Source of the DNA: Thamnidium elegans
Lineage: Eukaryota > Mucoromycota > Mucoromycetes > Mucorales > Mucoraceae
Direction of reading: 5' to 3'
Length of the DNA: 64,000 nt
Assembly (NCBI GenBank): GCA_025201345.1
Contig: JAIXMG010000005.1
Location: 496,001 to 560,000, forward strand
Shown here: piece by piece, positions 11,462 to 21,827 of the stretch
Position numbering within the stretch: position 1 is the stretch's first letter
Layout: every line of letters begins with the position of its first letter
Position numbers and translations under genes: made by a program
The notes under the pieces: generated by a model
The model's input: only the letters and a program-made list of their open reading frames with translations
The model's database searches: none
What the model was told of the DNA's origin: nothing

Positions 11462-11913
11462 ATGTCAGACACAACATTTGAATCGTTAGCTAATATACCT
11501 GGCCACATTGGTTCTTTTACAGCCTCTGTACAAGACGGCAAAGTAATTCAAGTAAGATACATATATCTCTTTATTTATTTTTTTTTATAAAAAGAGTATC
11601 GTCTAATTCACTTTTTAAAAAAAAAAAAAAAAGTCATCGGGAGATGAAGCCAGTACAGAAAAAGTAGCTGTAGCTGCATATCAATTATTAAAAGATGCTA
11701 CTTTACTTGGAAAATTAACACCAGAAATTCAACATGATAAATTAAAAAGAATTACAGGTAAAAAAAAAAAATCCATTATGTTTTTTAAAAGAAGGTTTGC
11801 ATTAATTTGTATGTTTTTGCATAGTTACTTTTCCTTCTCAGTATCATGCTTTTACTGTATCGAATGATACTATTTATGGAATTGAGAGAGCACATAATGC
11901 GTCAAATCAGTAA
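11462..11913 (+). CDS. LAMTOR4: Ragulator complex subunit LAMTOR4
   Basis: LAMTOR4 is a roadblock-like subunit of Ragulator, which anchors Rag GTPases on the lysosome/vacuole for TORC1 activation. Three exons (11462-11551, 11634-11757, 11825-11913) give 100 residues against 99 in human. The protein begins MSDTTFESLANIPGHIGS. It carries the conserved SSGDEAS turn across the first splice, and continues KLKRITVTFPSQYHAFTVS, matching the family's KRLSVVF...HTLLVTVSG region. All three joins are in frame. The A-rich intron 1 sits directly before the exon starting TCATCGGG. Too short and too spliced for ORF calling. The downstream open frame at 11846-12061 is a different frame and not a gene. Confidence 0.85.
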
Positions 11914-12410
11914 AAAGAAAGTGGTTTACGTGTTTGAAATAAAAAGGGGTTTTTTATCCCAAAAAAAGTGGGGTGGGTGTAGCGTTATCAGTGATACCTT
12001 AAAGTCCGATATAAAAAAAGTTCTTGGTTGTATTCTCATCTTCACCACGTTAAAACAGTAGTTAAAGCTGCTGTAATGGCTACCGAACAATTCATGTGTT
12101 AATTCAACAAGTTGAGATATTTTATTATTTTAATCCATCGTTTGGGGTAGATAAATTCATCTCTATCTTCTAAAATAGTTTTACTGAAATAAACGTACAC
12201 AAGCAGCCTCAAAATGTTCTTATAAAGTCGGAATTTATAAGCGCGCATTTGTTTATATTTTCTTTTTGCAATAAACAATAGACACATCTTTTTCATAATC
12301 AGTGTACAATTACATCGATGATATAATACGCTCGCTTTTTAAAACATCAGCAATACTCATTCATAAACAAAATAGGAGAATTGCTGTGGACTAGAAAGTC
12401 GCGAGAAAGA
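11914..12410. other. intergenic, nothing recognised
   Basis: 3' flank of LAMTOR4 and the region downstream of the transposase relic. It contains a short G/C-rich patch (11940-11975) in otherwise AT-rich DNA. The open frame at 12099-12296 on the minus strand has no recognisable content. Confidence 0.5.
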
Positions 12411-12845
12411 GGAAGGTTACCAATCGAAACCCACTATCAACACTTAGTACTGCTTGGGGGTTATTATCATAAAAGTTAAGTAGATGGGCCTTATGCCTCT
12501 CCTCAAGCTTCCCCTTTGTCCTGTTGAATTTGTTGATTTTTTTTCCCAAGATATTCCAATCTTTGTCCTCTTTGAGTTTCTTGGCCCACTTCTGTGCTGT
12601 CCGTTCAGCAATTCCACCAGCTAATCTACCAGATTTAACAGCATTGAATAATTTTACCCTGTTGTAGTAGACAAAACCTCCATCAGCCGAGTTTGCTCTG
12701 GGCCCTGCTCTTCACAGTAGATTCTAAGGCGGGTTAGCGTGTTTAGGTGATGGGGATGCACTTCTTCTTCCCAATCCATAGCATCGCGCTCTTCTTCGTC
12801 AACAATTCTCCCTTGGCCATCCTCATAAAAAAAAAGTGCACTCAT
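12411..12845 (-). pseudogene. relic of a Tc1/mariner (IS630-like) transposase, N-terminal part
   Basis: The minus strand encodes MSALFFYEDGQGRIVDEEER and DAMDWEEEVHPHHLNTLTRL, then a -1/+1 frame change near 12655. The next frame runs VKLFNAVKSGRLAGGIAERT and AQKWAKKLKEDKDWNI, a helix-turn-helix of the kind that starts DDE_3 transposases. It ends in KAHLLNFYDNNPQAVLS just before a stop near 12410. The DDE catalytic part is missing. Upstream (12860-12985) a run of related CTTTTGG motifs may be remains of the terminal repeat. The assignment is to the superfamily; the exact family is uncertain. Confidence 0.6.
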
Positions 12846-13402
12846 TTAGACTTTGTTAGGAAAGAATACATTATGTATCTTTTGGCGCCTTTTGGGATGT
12901 AAGAAACCCGCCCATTGAGATTTAGAAAACTGCCTTTTGGGGAAATAATAACCACCCTTTGGCGTCGCTTTTACTGTATGCGACATATTTTTTTTTTGAA
13001 AAGCACTGAAAAGTGCGACTAATTTTTTCTTCTTTTTATCTGCTCCAATTATATCTTTTCATCTGCTCCAAAAAAAAATATTCAAGTGCCCCAATAATTT
13101 CAGGAAATAATGTACTAGTTTAAAAAAGAAGAGCGATTTAGATCTTTAACGGAGCATAACCAGTTTTCATATTAGCAATAAATTTTTACCTTGTGAAACG
13201 TAGAAACTTTTATGCGGCCATTTCTCTCAAGAACATCGTTTTTTCTTTGAAAGATTGTTCTACTGATGAAGAGAACCAATAAAGTAAGGTCAAAAAGAAT
13301 CGATACATGACGTAATGATTATAGATTACGAAAAACATTAAAAGAAAAAAACGTATTACTTTTTATTTCTCTTCCTCTCTCACTCTTATTATTTACATAG
13401 TT
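12846..13402. other. intergenic with possible transposon end
   Basis: Holds the repeated TTTTGGCG/TTTTGGGA-type motifs at 12875-12985 next to the transposase relic, then the AT-rich promoter region of the DHHC gene. A CT-rich stretch lies directly before its start (13365-13390). Confidence 0.45.
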
Positions 13403-14732
13403 ATGTCAGCAATAAAAAAATCCAGGAACCTGTTTCGAATATTTAACCGAGATAAATCAATAACTGAGTGTTGCGGATCCGACACATTAATTTACTCTAA
13501 ATTATGGCCCATCATTTTCTTATTCTCCTCATTGACTGATATTCCAATGCATTTACCAAAAGGAAATAAGCCAGGGCAACATAGAGATTGGGGCTGGTTA
13601 CCTATTCTTGTTGTATTTGGTATTTCTGCTTTTGTTTACTATGGTTACTTGTGTCGTGTTGTTCGTAAGTTTATATATATATATACTTTTAATGAATAAA
13701 CTGACGCCATTGATGTATACAGTTGTACTACTGTGGCGATTAGATCGTCAAACACAAGCTATTGCGTACTTGGTACCTTTTAATATTTTTTTTATATTCT
13801 TTCTTGTTTCGTATGGTAGAATTATATCAAAGATGCCGGGTCATGCCAAGGTGAGATATAGGTATATGATATATATAGGTATAAGTAGTAAAACGTATTG
13901 GTAGGATATAGAGTTTACTAGCGAAAAAGAGAAACTGTATACAATCTTGGGTGATCCAGATTGGTGCAACATATGTCATATTTGGAAACCAGATCGAACT
14001 CATCATTGTCGCGTGTGTGATACATGCGTATTAAGGATGGATCAGTAAGTATTTATAAAAAGTGTATATATTTTTATAAAGTGATATTTAACGTTGTTTC
14101 TTTAGTCATTGTCCGTGGTAATTAATTAGAAAGATTAAAATAGAAATCAAAAAGAAATTAATTTTTATGTAGGGTAAATGGATGTGTAGGCGTTTCCAAT
14201 TACCGTTATTACGTACAGTTTTTATTTTATGTTACAGTACTTGGTATTTGGATATTCTCAACAACACTAGCTGCTTTTATACAGTTTAATAGTCTAGTAA
14301 GTATATGTATATGATTAATATGCCATTACTGCTGATCACTGAATAGTTTTTTTTTTTTTTAATTAGGCAACATTTGATGCTGTCGCACTTTGTGTACTTA
14401 TAGTGTAAGGAAGGCTTTAATTTTTTTTTTTTTTTATGTTTTATATTATTTCTTAACCTGATTTTATACATAGCGGAGGAATCCTTACATTTATTCTCGG
14501 CGCATTTACGATGTCTCACCTTTGGCTTATTATGAGTAACCGTACAACAATTGAAAATAGTATTTTTCAAAGATGGAATAAAGCTAGAAAGACAGGAAAA
14601 TCACAAGATAGATGTATACCAATGTTTACTGAAACGGGTAAGAACGTATTCGATCAAGGTAAAAAGAATAACTGGCAAGAGGTCATGGGAGGTCAAAAAT
14701 TGCTATGGTTTTGTAAGTTTATGAATTCTATA

Positions 14733-14763
<31 letters not shown>

Positions 14764-14914
14764 TTGTTAACTCAATTAATTTCACGCAGTACCATTCAGC
14801 TCGAAGCAAGTATTAGATGGTGTTTATTTTGGATATAATCCAGATACACTTATAGTATATAATAGTGATAAGAGTACAAGAGTGACAGAAAAAGTCAAAC
14901 CAAATGCGATATAA
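13403..14914 (+). CDS. DHHC-type protein S-palmitoyltransferase
   Basis: Integral membrane enzyme that attaches palmitate to cysteines. It is spread over about seven exons, the first 13403-13664 and the second starting at 13723. Two N-terminal hydrophobic segments (ILVVFGISAFVYYGYL and the following AYLVPFNIFFIFFLVSYG) precede the Cys-rich domain CNICHIWKPDRTHHCRVCDT ... MDHHCPWVNGCVG. The DHHC tetrad is split by an intron at 14045-14105. Two further membrane segments (FLFYVTVLGIWIFSTTLAAF and GGILTFILGAF) and the downstream TTxE motif (RTTIEN) follow. These are all hallmarks of the family. The subfamily (PFA3, PFA4 or ZDHHC2/15-like) cannot be settled by eye. The ATG is preceded by a CT-rich tract and fits the first membrane segment. 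Confidence 0.9.
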
Positions 14915-15243
14915 AACATACATCCCCCACAAAAAAAAATCCAACTAGATTGTATATATCCTTTTCATTTCTACCATGCCTTCCTGAGAAGCGATCTATG
15001 ATATACGGCCATAACTATAACTTAGCAAGATAGAGAGTTCCAGTCTGCTACATGTGTTTATACCATTACCTCCAATAGTTAAGAGATAAAGAAACCAAAA
15101 AATTAGGCGGTCTAATGATCCTCCCTCTATTTAAAGGGGGTCTCCAGTTCTATTTACGCTCCGCTGTAGTCTTATTTTTGCGAATTTTTCTCATACTTCT
15201 TTTACTTTTTTTTTTTCTTTTTAAAAAATAAATAAATAATACC
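14915..15243. other. intergenic, choline kinase promoter
   Basis: About 330 bp between tandem plus-strand genes. It contains a TATA-like TATTTAAAGG near 15128 and a CT/T-rich run at 15190-15230 just ahead of the choline kinase ATG. Confidence 0.5.
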
Positions 15244-16550
15244 ATGTCTTCTCCTACTTCTAGTGACGACTTACCAGCCATTCCTGGCTGTGATACTATT
15301 ATTGACCTTGCGTACGTTTAAAAAAAAAGATATAGTTGTCCTGCAGTTATTAAAAAAATAGTCGTTTCCTAGTGTCCTTAAAGGTGATGCCTTGGAAACC
15401 AAAGTATTGAAATTAGTTCAAGTACTCTTTCCCGATTGGGCTGAAGGTGTTGAAAAGATTAATATTGAACGTGTCAGTGGAGCCTTAACAAAGTAAGGTT
15501 TATAATGTTAACTATCATCATGTCTTTTGTTAATCTTTTTATTTTTATTTTTATATGACAGTGCTGTATTCTTTATTAATGCTGCCAACAAGCGTCGATT
15601 ATTATTAAGAGTATACGGTAATGGTGTGGACCAAATCATTGACCGAGAAAACGAGTTGGCTTGGCTTGCTCGTCTCTCTGGTTTGAATATTGGACCTAGG
15701 TTATTGGGTATATTTGGTAACGGACGATTTGAAGAATACCTACCTTCTACCACTTTGACACATGACGATATGTGTACACCCGAAATCTCTCAACGTATCG
15801 CATCCAGTCTTCGTGAAATTCACGATATTATTGTTGTTCATCCATTTGACACCACCAAAGATCACTTGGAAATCTGGACAAATATTGACAAATGGTATAA
15901 AGTAGTCATGAATCTTTTACCAAACTTGATGAGTAAAAGTCATGGATGGGCTGAGGTTTTAAAGGTTTATAACTTAGAAAGATTGCCTTATGAAATTGAA
16001 GAATGTAAAAAGATTTTAGAAAAGGTTCATTCACCTGTTGTATTTGCTCATAACGATGTAAGTTTTTATCAATGATTTTTTGTGTGTGCATTTTTTTTAA
16101 CTAAGCAGAAAAAAAAATTAGACCCAATATGGTAATGTGCTTCAATTGGAAAATACAAATGAATTGGTTGTAGTGGATTTTGAGTATTCAGGGTATAATC
16201 CACGCGGATACGATTTGTCAAACCACTTTTGTGAATGGGCATATGACTATCATTCTGATCAACCTGCTTCGATGGATATGAAAAAGTACCCTACCTATGA
16301 TGAACAAATTCGGTTCTTAAAGACATATCTCGAGACTCCTTCCAAGTTTGATAATCCTGATATTAACGATTCAGTTACTCCTGAATCTTTACAAAAGGAA
16401 TCTGCCATGTGGTTGATGGCTGGTCATTTGGCTTGGGGTTTGTGGGGTTTAATTCAAGCTAATCAAAGTGAAATTGATTTCGATTACTTTTTATACTCTA
16501 CACAACGTTTAAATGCTTTCCGTGAAGACTTTGCAAAGTGGAGCTCGTAA
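15244..16550 (+). CDS. CKI1: choline/ethanolamine kinase
   Basis: Cytosolic kinase for the first step of the Kennedy pathway to phosphatidylcholine (or ethanolamine). Four exons (15244-15311, 15373-15492, 15562-16057, 16122-16550) give 370 residues. The key motifs are present: Brenner's phosphotransferase motif HNDTQYGNVL (split by intron 3 after HND) and the choline kinase motif VVVDFEYSGYNPRGYDLSNH with the following FCEW. The N-terminal lobe contains LLLRVYGNG and a glycine-turn region. The C-terminus has the family's WGLWGLIQA helix. The gene converges on SRS2. Its last 94 bases (from 16457) are copied again at 22665-22758. Choline and ethanolamine specificity cannot be separated from motifs alone. 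Confidence 0.92.
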
Positions 16551-16693
16551 TAGTGTCTTTCCTGCAAAAGAGATGTAAAAAAAAAAAAGTAGATATTTTC
16601 CTTAACTTAATAATAATAAAGTCGTATATTTTACAGAGTAGCAGCAATAGTTATCACTTTATTAAAAAAAATATAACTAGAAAAAGAAAGCAT

Positions 16694-17071
16694 TTACATC
16701 TTCAGTCTTTTTTGACCTGGCTCCATCTTTACTTCTGATTTCACCACTGCAGTTTTCTTGTTTGGTTTGTCTGGTTTTCTTTTCAAATTGGCAGCAGAAG
16801 AGAATCCACCCATACTTTTAAAATCGATATCAATGCCTGCTGCACCAAATCTTATATCAACATTTTTAGCCGGTGTGGTTTGATGACTTTCATCAGGAAT
16901 AGGTTTGTTTAATGTTTCTGCTAATAATGCTCTTGTATTTGCATTCCAGGTGATAGGCTGATCGGTATAAAGACCGGAACCCATATTTCGTAAAAAGCAA
17001 GAAACGTCTTGCGAACGTTTGTTTCCCCAGACATCTCTTGACTTTGGCGCTGTACAGTATAACATAACTTG

Positions 17072-17114
<43 letters not shown>

Positions 17115-17757
17115 AACGTTAGCATATATGATAACAGTATGTCTTATATTTATCTTACATTTTGATCTGGTCATAGCAACATATAACAGACGACTAAAAA
17201 AAAGGTGGAGGTATAAATATATGAGAAATGGTGGGCAGAATAAAATAATAGCTTTTTTTCTTACCCTTCTTCATCAATATCCTCACTTCTAGAATGAGGG
17301 ATGACTCCCTCGTTACAAGTAACAATAAAGACGCAAGGCCATTCTAAACCTGAGTAAGGTGCGTACAAATGTTAGTGGGGACTAAATGTATAATTTATAT
17401 AAAAAAAAAAATACCTTTTGCCGCATGAATTGTAGCAATTGTTACTTTCTATCATATACCTTAGTATACCTTTTGTAGTAATGATTTAAAGTTTCTTTTT
17501 GTTACTTACTCCTTCCTCTGCTTCATCTAATTCCTTTTGACTGGAACATAAAGCACAGTATTCTAAAAATTCAGCAATTGGATCAGTGTCAATGTTAGCA
17601 TACTCGTCGCGTGTATTATCTTCTTTCAAGTCATCACGAAGTCCAAATTCTTTAGGGTTAAAGCTTTGATCTTCAGTTTTGACATTCTCAAACTCTCGTT
17701 TCATAGTAGGATCAGTTTTGATTCTGTAAATAAGTATGTTGTGAGCTGACGATAATA

Positions 17758-17794
<37 letters not shown>

Positions 17795-17941
17795 TAACTT
17801 ACTCAGGTCCGACTGAAGTCAGGTCTAACACTTCTGAGTCTTCGTCACTTCCATCTTCATCAGAATAGACTGGTTCAACCAAAGTAGTATCATCTTCATC
17901 GGACCTGTCATGGTATTTTTCATATTCGTGCAACTCTACAG
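16694..17941 (-). pseudogene. truncated SRS2 helicase copy (3' exons only)
   Basis: Duplicated C-terminal part of the intact helicase at 22902-26410. It keeps the acidic linker, motif V (TIHAAKGLEW), motif VI (LLYVAMTRSK) and the Lys-rich tail ending QKRLKM. It lacks Walker A, DEYQD and motifs III-IV, because the copy is cut at 17941. No promoter or start is available, so it cannot make a working helicase. It is part of direct duplication copy A. Confidence 0.9.
17761..17791. repeat. CA microsatellite (copy A)
   Basis: A 31-nt CA run inside an SRS2 intron of the duplicated segment. Its length equals that of the copy at 23970-24000. Confidence 0.9.
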
Positions 17942-18200
17942 TAAGTTGGTTTGATTGCTAAATCTTAAGCACTGGGAATGCTTGAGGAAGCACTAACGCT
18001 AAATTTAAGCGCTTAATTTAGCACTGAATATTTCTTTTCAAGCTTCACACCATGACACCGTCGTAATCCTGTTTTTTTTTAAAAAAAAAGACATCTACGC
18101 CAACGCTTAATCTAGCGATAGTGATCAGCTAAGTGTTAGTCGTACCTGAAGCGCTAGCGCTAAACTAAGCATCAGTGCTTAGAACGCTAAAGCTCGCCTT
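17942..18200. repeat. foldback-like palindromic block at the left insert junction
   Basis: A modular sequence built from AAGCACTG, AGCGCTTAA, CGCTAAA and their complements. The stretch CTTAAGCACTGGGAATGCTT ... ACGCTAAATTTAAGCGCTTA (17964-18020) is mirrored by TAGCGCTAAACTAAGCATCA (about 18156-18175) and neighbouring bases. The whole block could fold on itself across a T/A-tract spacer at 18071-18090. It starts at the duplication breakpoint. Best read as the end of a foldback or MITE-like element. Confidence 0.5.
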
Positions 18201-18430
18201 GGTGAAAGATATATATTTGGTATTATATAAAGGTATAAATAACTATGGTATAAGCATCCTCAACAGAAGTGATACTACTGGAGTAAGTACAGAAGAAAAA
18301 GTAACTACATACATATAAAAATCACATAGCACTTTGAAATGCATATGTATATATAATAATGTAAACAATGTATACAGTCAAGCCAGTAGATTTTGTCGTT
18401 TATTAAAAAATAAAAACATTACTTGTTAGG
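18201..18430. other. AT-rich spacer inside the insert
   Basis: TATA-like ATTATATAAAGG near 18220. A motif GTGATACTACTGGAGTAAGTA (near 18270-18290) recurs with one change at about 26997-27017, upstream of an unrelated region. No gene seen. Confidence 0.4.
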
Positions 18431-19507
18431 TTAATATAGTATATTAAGTATTTTTTTTAAAAATTCTTGTAAAATGTTGTTTTCAAAACACAAGTTCCAA
18501 TCCGTTTTCTGTGTCCCTTCTGCAGTTTGTTGGAAAAGATGGACATACTCCATATCCGTTGTAGCCGTTATTTCAGAGTGAAGAATGCCAATGCTTGTGT
18601 TGATTTGATCCATGGTACAATTTTCAGCCAACTCACTTAGTTCAGGTGGTGGTGGCATAGGTTCAACGGAAACGTCAGAACTTCTTCTGTACATTTGTTT
18701 GTGTGTTTGGGTGTATATACCACCACCATCAGCATATGCACGTAAACGCTTTTTTAAAATCGTTTCAGGCATTGGATCCAAAGTATTCAGAATTTTTTTA
18801 AACTGTAAGTTGGTTTGATTGCAAACCTCAATTAAAACTTCAGATGTCGACTTATCGGCAGAAACTTTATTTAATGTTTGTTCCTTTGCGATCAAGAATA
18901 ATAGTTTCAAAGTTGGGCCATCTTGGTATTCTGTTGAAAGGAATGACAGTTTTTGTGAAGAAAAGAAATAACCATTAGACCATCATAGGAGGGAGAATAG
19001 CTGCTTCGGTTGCTTGTGTGATTGTGTTTTTATCAACGAAATAGCATTTATCAGCCCAGTATTTACTTTGAATTTGTTTAATATACGAAAAAGATGTTGC
19101 CTCAAAGTCTGAGCTTACATCGTTTCGGATTACATGTGTACCAAATACAACAATAATTGGTTTTACTTTATACTCCTTTTTGATACAAAGTGGGTATCCA
19201 ATTAGAAGATCAATCAAGTCCTTTGTGGTAGTATGTTGGACTTCGATCAAGACTGGCGGTAAGTTAGGTGAATTTACAGAAGAGACATACATTACATCAA
19301 ACTTTGTGCCATTAGGCCATTCAGTTGGTCGGGGAGAGTATAAAGAACGAGCCTCTTCATCTAACACAAAAGATTAATACCTGCATAAATTAAAGTCAGA
19401 GGGGTTTTCTTACCTATAACTGTTGTAACAACGATGTTCACAATATCAAGATTACGCAAAGCTATTTTTGCAATCAGGCCACTTCCTGGTGGGTATTTTG
19501 GGTCCAT
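18431..19507 (-). pseudogene. uncharacterised PD-(D/E)XK-like gene, left copy (truncated)
   Basis: Exon 1 starts MDPKYPPGSGLIAKIALRNL. A 53-nt intron joins it in frame to DEEARSLYSPRPTEWPNGTK, then FDVMYV ... PPVLIEVQHTTTKDLIDLLI. The spaced D and ExQ, followed by a helix with Tyr/Ile and a beta strand (IIVVFG), resemble PD-(D/E)XK nuclease-type cores. A stop after ILPPMMV (18975) is a frameshift: the next frame (NGYFFSSQKLS ... TLKLLFLIAKEQ) carries on with Lys-rich helical sequence to 18431. Past 18482 the C-terminus is replaced by unrelated codons, so this copy is truncated as well as frameshifted. I believe related proteins are widespread and uncharacterised in Mucoromycota, but a search is needed to confirm. 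Confidence 0.7.
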
Positions 19508-19523
19508 GGTAAAAAGCAAAAGC
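18482..19523 (-). repeat. inverted duplication, left arm (1.04 kb)
   Basis: Reverse complement of 20787-21827. Equal length between the shared ATG and the shared end (1,025 steps in each copy), and the parts I compared base by base are identical. Homology starts about 15 bases upstream of the ATG (CTTTTGCTTTTTACCATGG) and ends after TTGTGTTTTGAA. The arms are separated by about 1.26 kb of non-matching spacer. Confidence 0.9.
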
Positions 19524-20786
19524 TGTTTAGAACGGGGTAGTAAAAGGTAATATAATAAAAGATAAAAGGTAAATAGACTGGAAGAAAATAACAAGTATTG
19601 TGAAGACTTTGTATAGGGATTTTTATTCAACACTAAGGCGAGAAGAAATGATAAATTTATCATCAATGATTAAGATTTGTCACTGATGATTAGGATTATC
19701 GCTGCTGATTGGGACTATCATCAGTGCTTGTTTTATCATTAGTGATAATAATTTATCATTAATGATTCAGCTAGTTTAACCTTAATAAAATTTATTTGTA
19801 AAAAAAATAGTTATTCAATAATAGCGTATCGATAGCACATTTTGAAATATATTTACATTAATATATAGAAAATAAGGAATTATAAAAAAAAAGCGAGAAT
19901 TTTTATGATTTTGTGGGGTTTATGTATATTAAGGGAAATAATATATGTTTATATAATAGTCTGCTATTATCTTCTAATATGGACAGGAATTAATTAGGGT
20001 ATACTAAAGTAAGAGGATAATACACACGCGAAAGAAGTCAATATCCTGAATAAAAGAAAGAGTTAGAATAAGCTATTAAGTTTAAATCAAATGATATAAT
20101 TACCATTTAGTTTTACAAAAGGTAAAAAAGCCTTAGAGTGAGTAGTAGTAGAAATACAAGCTATATAAAATAAAAACAATAGTGTTATTTATCTGTAAAA
20201 AAAAAAGAAGTAAAAATGATTTTTTTTGGCAAAACTATCTTTTTTTTTTTGAGACAAAACAATCTTTTTATTAACCTTTTTTATTATTATTATTATTAAA
20301 CGAAGAAAAAAAAACTACTACAACAAGTCGTTAATCTTGCCTGCATTTGTCGACATGTCTTTATTGAATGCTGTGGAAGGAGAGAACACGTAGAACCAGT
20401 TAGATGACTCAACCTGGTTATTTTTCAGGTCTATTTTTTTGTATTAAATCGACTGTGGAAATTATATCGGCCACATCTATCATCGCGTACTTTTTAGTTT
20501 CAGTTTCACTAAAAGGTTGAATCATTGGTATGAATCCATAATCGAAGATAATTCTCACATGTTTTTTTATTTAGGCTGTTACAAGGACTCTCACATGTTT
20601 TTTTATTTGGGCGATACTCGAATTTGTATCGGTACTATTAATATGGGTACCGGTACCCTGGCGGTACTTTTAGCGGTACCTTTATCTTTCTTCATCAAGA
20701 TGTCTTCACAATTCACTGGTATTATTTTGCTTATTTTCTTTGCTTGATTCAAAAAACTAAAATAAAGACTAATCTTAGACCCTGAA
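19524..20786. other. spacer between inverted gene copies
   Basis: About 1.26 kb not shared by the two arms. It contains the iteron-like array (19656-19770), a direct repeat CACATGTTTTTTTATTT at about 20557 and 20597, and a cluster of GGTAC units (about 20629-20685). The open frame at 20517-20747 spans the direct repeat and has no recognisable domain. The sequence just upstream differs between the two gene copies, so they cannot share promoter elements. Confidence 0.6.
19656..19770. repeat. iteron-like array, six ~19 bp units
   Basis: Six imperfect copies of a dyad motif related to TCATCAATGATTA start near 19660, 19680, 19699, 19718, 19736 and 19756, a spacing of 18-20 bp. Individual units read TCATCAATGATTA, TCACTGATGATTA, TCGCTGCTGATTG, TCATCAGTGCTTG, TCATTAGTGATAA and TCATTAATGATTC. 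The array lies 150-260 bp upstream of the left gene copy's ATG. Regular spacing near two helical turns and internal symmetry suggest protein-binding sites, such as subterminal transposase sites or an operator. Confidence 0.65.
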
Positions 20787-21827
20787 CTTTTGCTTTTTAC
20801 CATGGACCCAAAATACCCACCAGGAAGTGGCCTGATTGCAAAAATAGCTTTGCGTAATCTTGATATTGTGAACATCGTTGTTACAACAGTTATAGGTAAG
20901 AAAACCCCTCTGACTTTAATTTATGCAGGTATTAATCTTTTGTGTTAGATGAAGAGGCTCGTTCTTTATACTCTCCCCGACCAACTGAATGGCCTAATGG
21001 CACAAAGTTTGATGTAATGTATGTCTCTTCTGTAAATTCACCTAACTTACCGCCAGTCTTGATCGAAGTCCAACATACTACCACAAAGGACTTGATTGAT
21101 CTTCTAATTGGATACCCACTTTGTATCAAAAAGGAGTATAAAGTAAAACCAATTATTGTTGTATTTGGTACACATGTAATCCGAAACGATGTAAGCTCAG
21201 ACTTTGAGGCAACATCTTTTTCGTATATTAAACAAATTCAAAGTAAATACTGGGCTGATAAATGCTATTTCGTTGATAAAAACACAATCACACAAGCAAC
21301 CGAAGCAGCTATTCTCCCTCCTATGATGGTCTAATGGTTATTTCTTTTCTTCACAAAAACTGTCATTCCTTTCAACAGAATACCAAGATGGCCCAACTTT
21401 GAAACTATTATTCTTGATCGCAAAGGAACAAACATTAAATAAAGTTTCTGCCGATAAGTCGACATCTGAAGTTTTAATTGAGGTTTGCAATCAAACCAAC
21501 TTACAGTTTAAAAAAATTCTGAATACTTTGGATCCAATGCCTGAAACGATTTTAAAAAAGCGTTTACGTGCATATGCTGATGGTGGTGGTATATACACCC
21601 AAACACACAAACAAATGTACAGAAGAAGTTCTGACGTTTCCGTTGAACCTATGCCACCACCACCTGAACTAAGTGAGTTGGCTGAAAATTGTACCATGGA
21701 TCAAATCAACACAAGCATTGGCATTCTTCACTCTGAAATAACGGCTACAACGGATATGGAGTATGTCCATCTTTTCCAACAAACTGCAGAAGGGACACAG
21801 AAAACGGATTGGAACTTGTGTTTTGAA
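20787..21827 (+). repeat. inverted duplication, right arm (1.04 kb)
   Basis: Partner of 18482-19523. Beyond 21827 the right copy continues with more of the same gene (see next entry), whereas the left copy does not. This suggests the right arm is the older one. Confidence 0.9.

Larger units (their letters stand above)
16457..17941. repeat. direct segmental duplication, copy A
   Basis: Matches 22665-24150 almost base for base over about 1,485 bp. It covers the last 30 codons of choline kinase, the convergent 3' UTRs and the 3' third of SRS2. The 31-nt CA microsatellite has the same length in both copies (17761-17791 and 23970-24000), while one A-tract differs by one base (30 vs 31 A). I noticed two substitutions near the left end and six in the last 50 bp, and almost none between. 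In copy A the match stops at 17941, where foreign sequence starts. Confidence 0.9.

Noticed and set aside
16694..17941. A second working SRS2 gene
   Set aside because: The copy lacks all N-terminal helicase motifs and stops at the duplication breakpoint.
20517..20747. 76-codon open frame in the spacer
   Set aside because: Built from a short direct repeat and GGTAC units, with no recognisable domain; kept as spacer.
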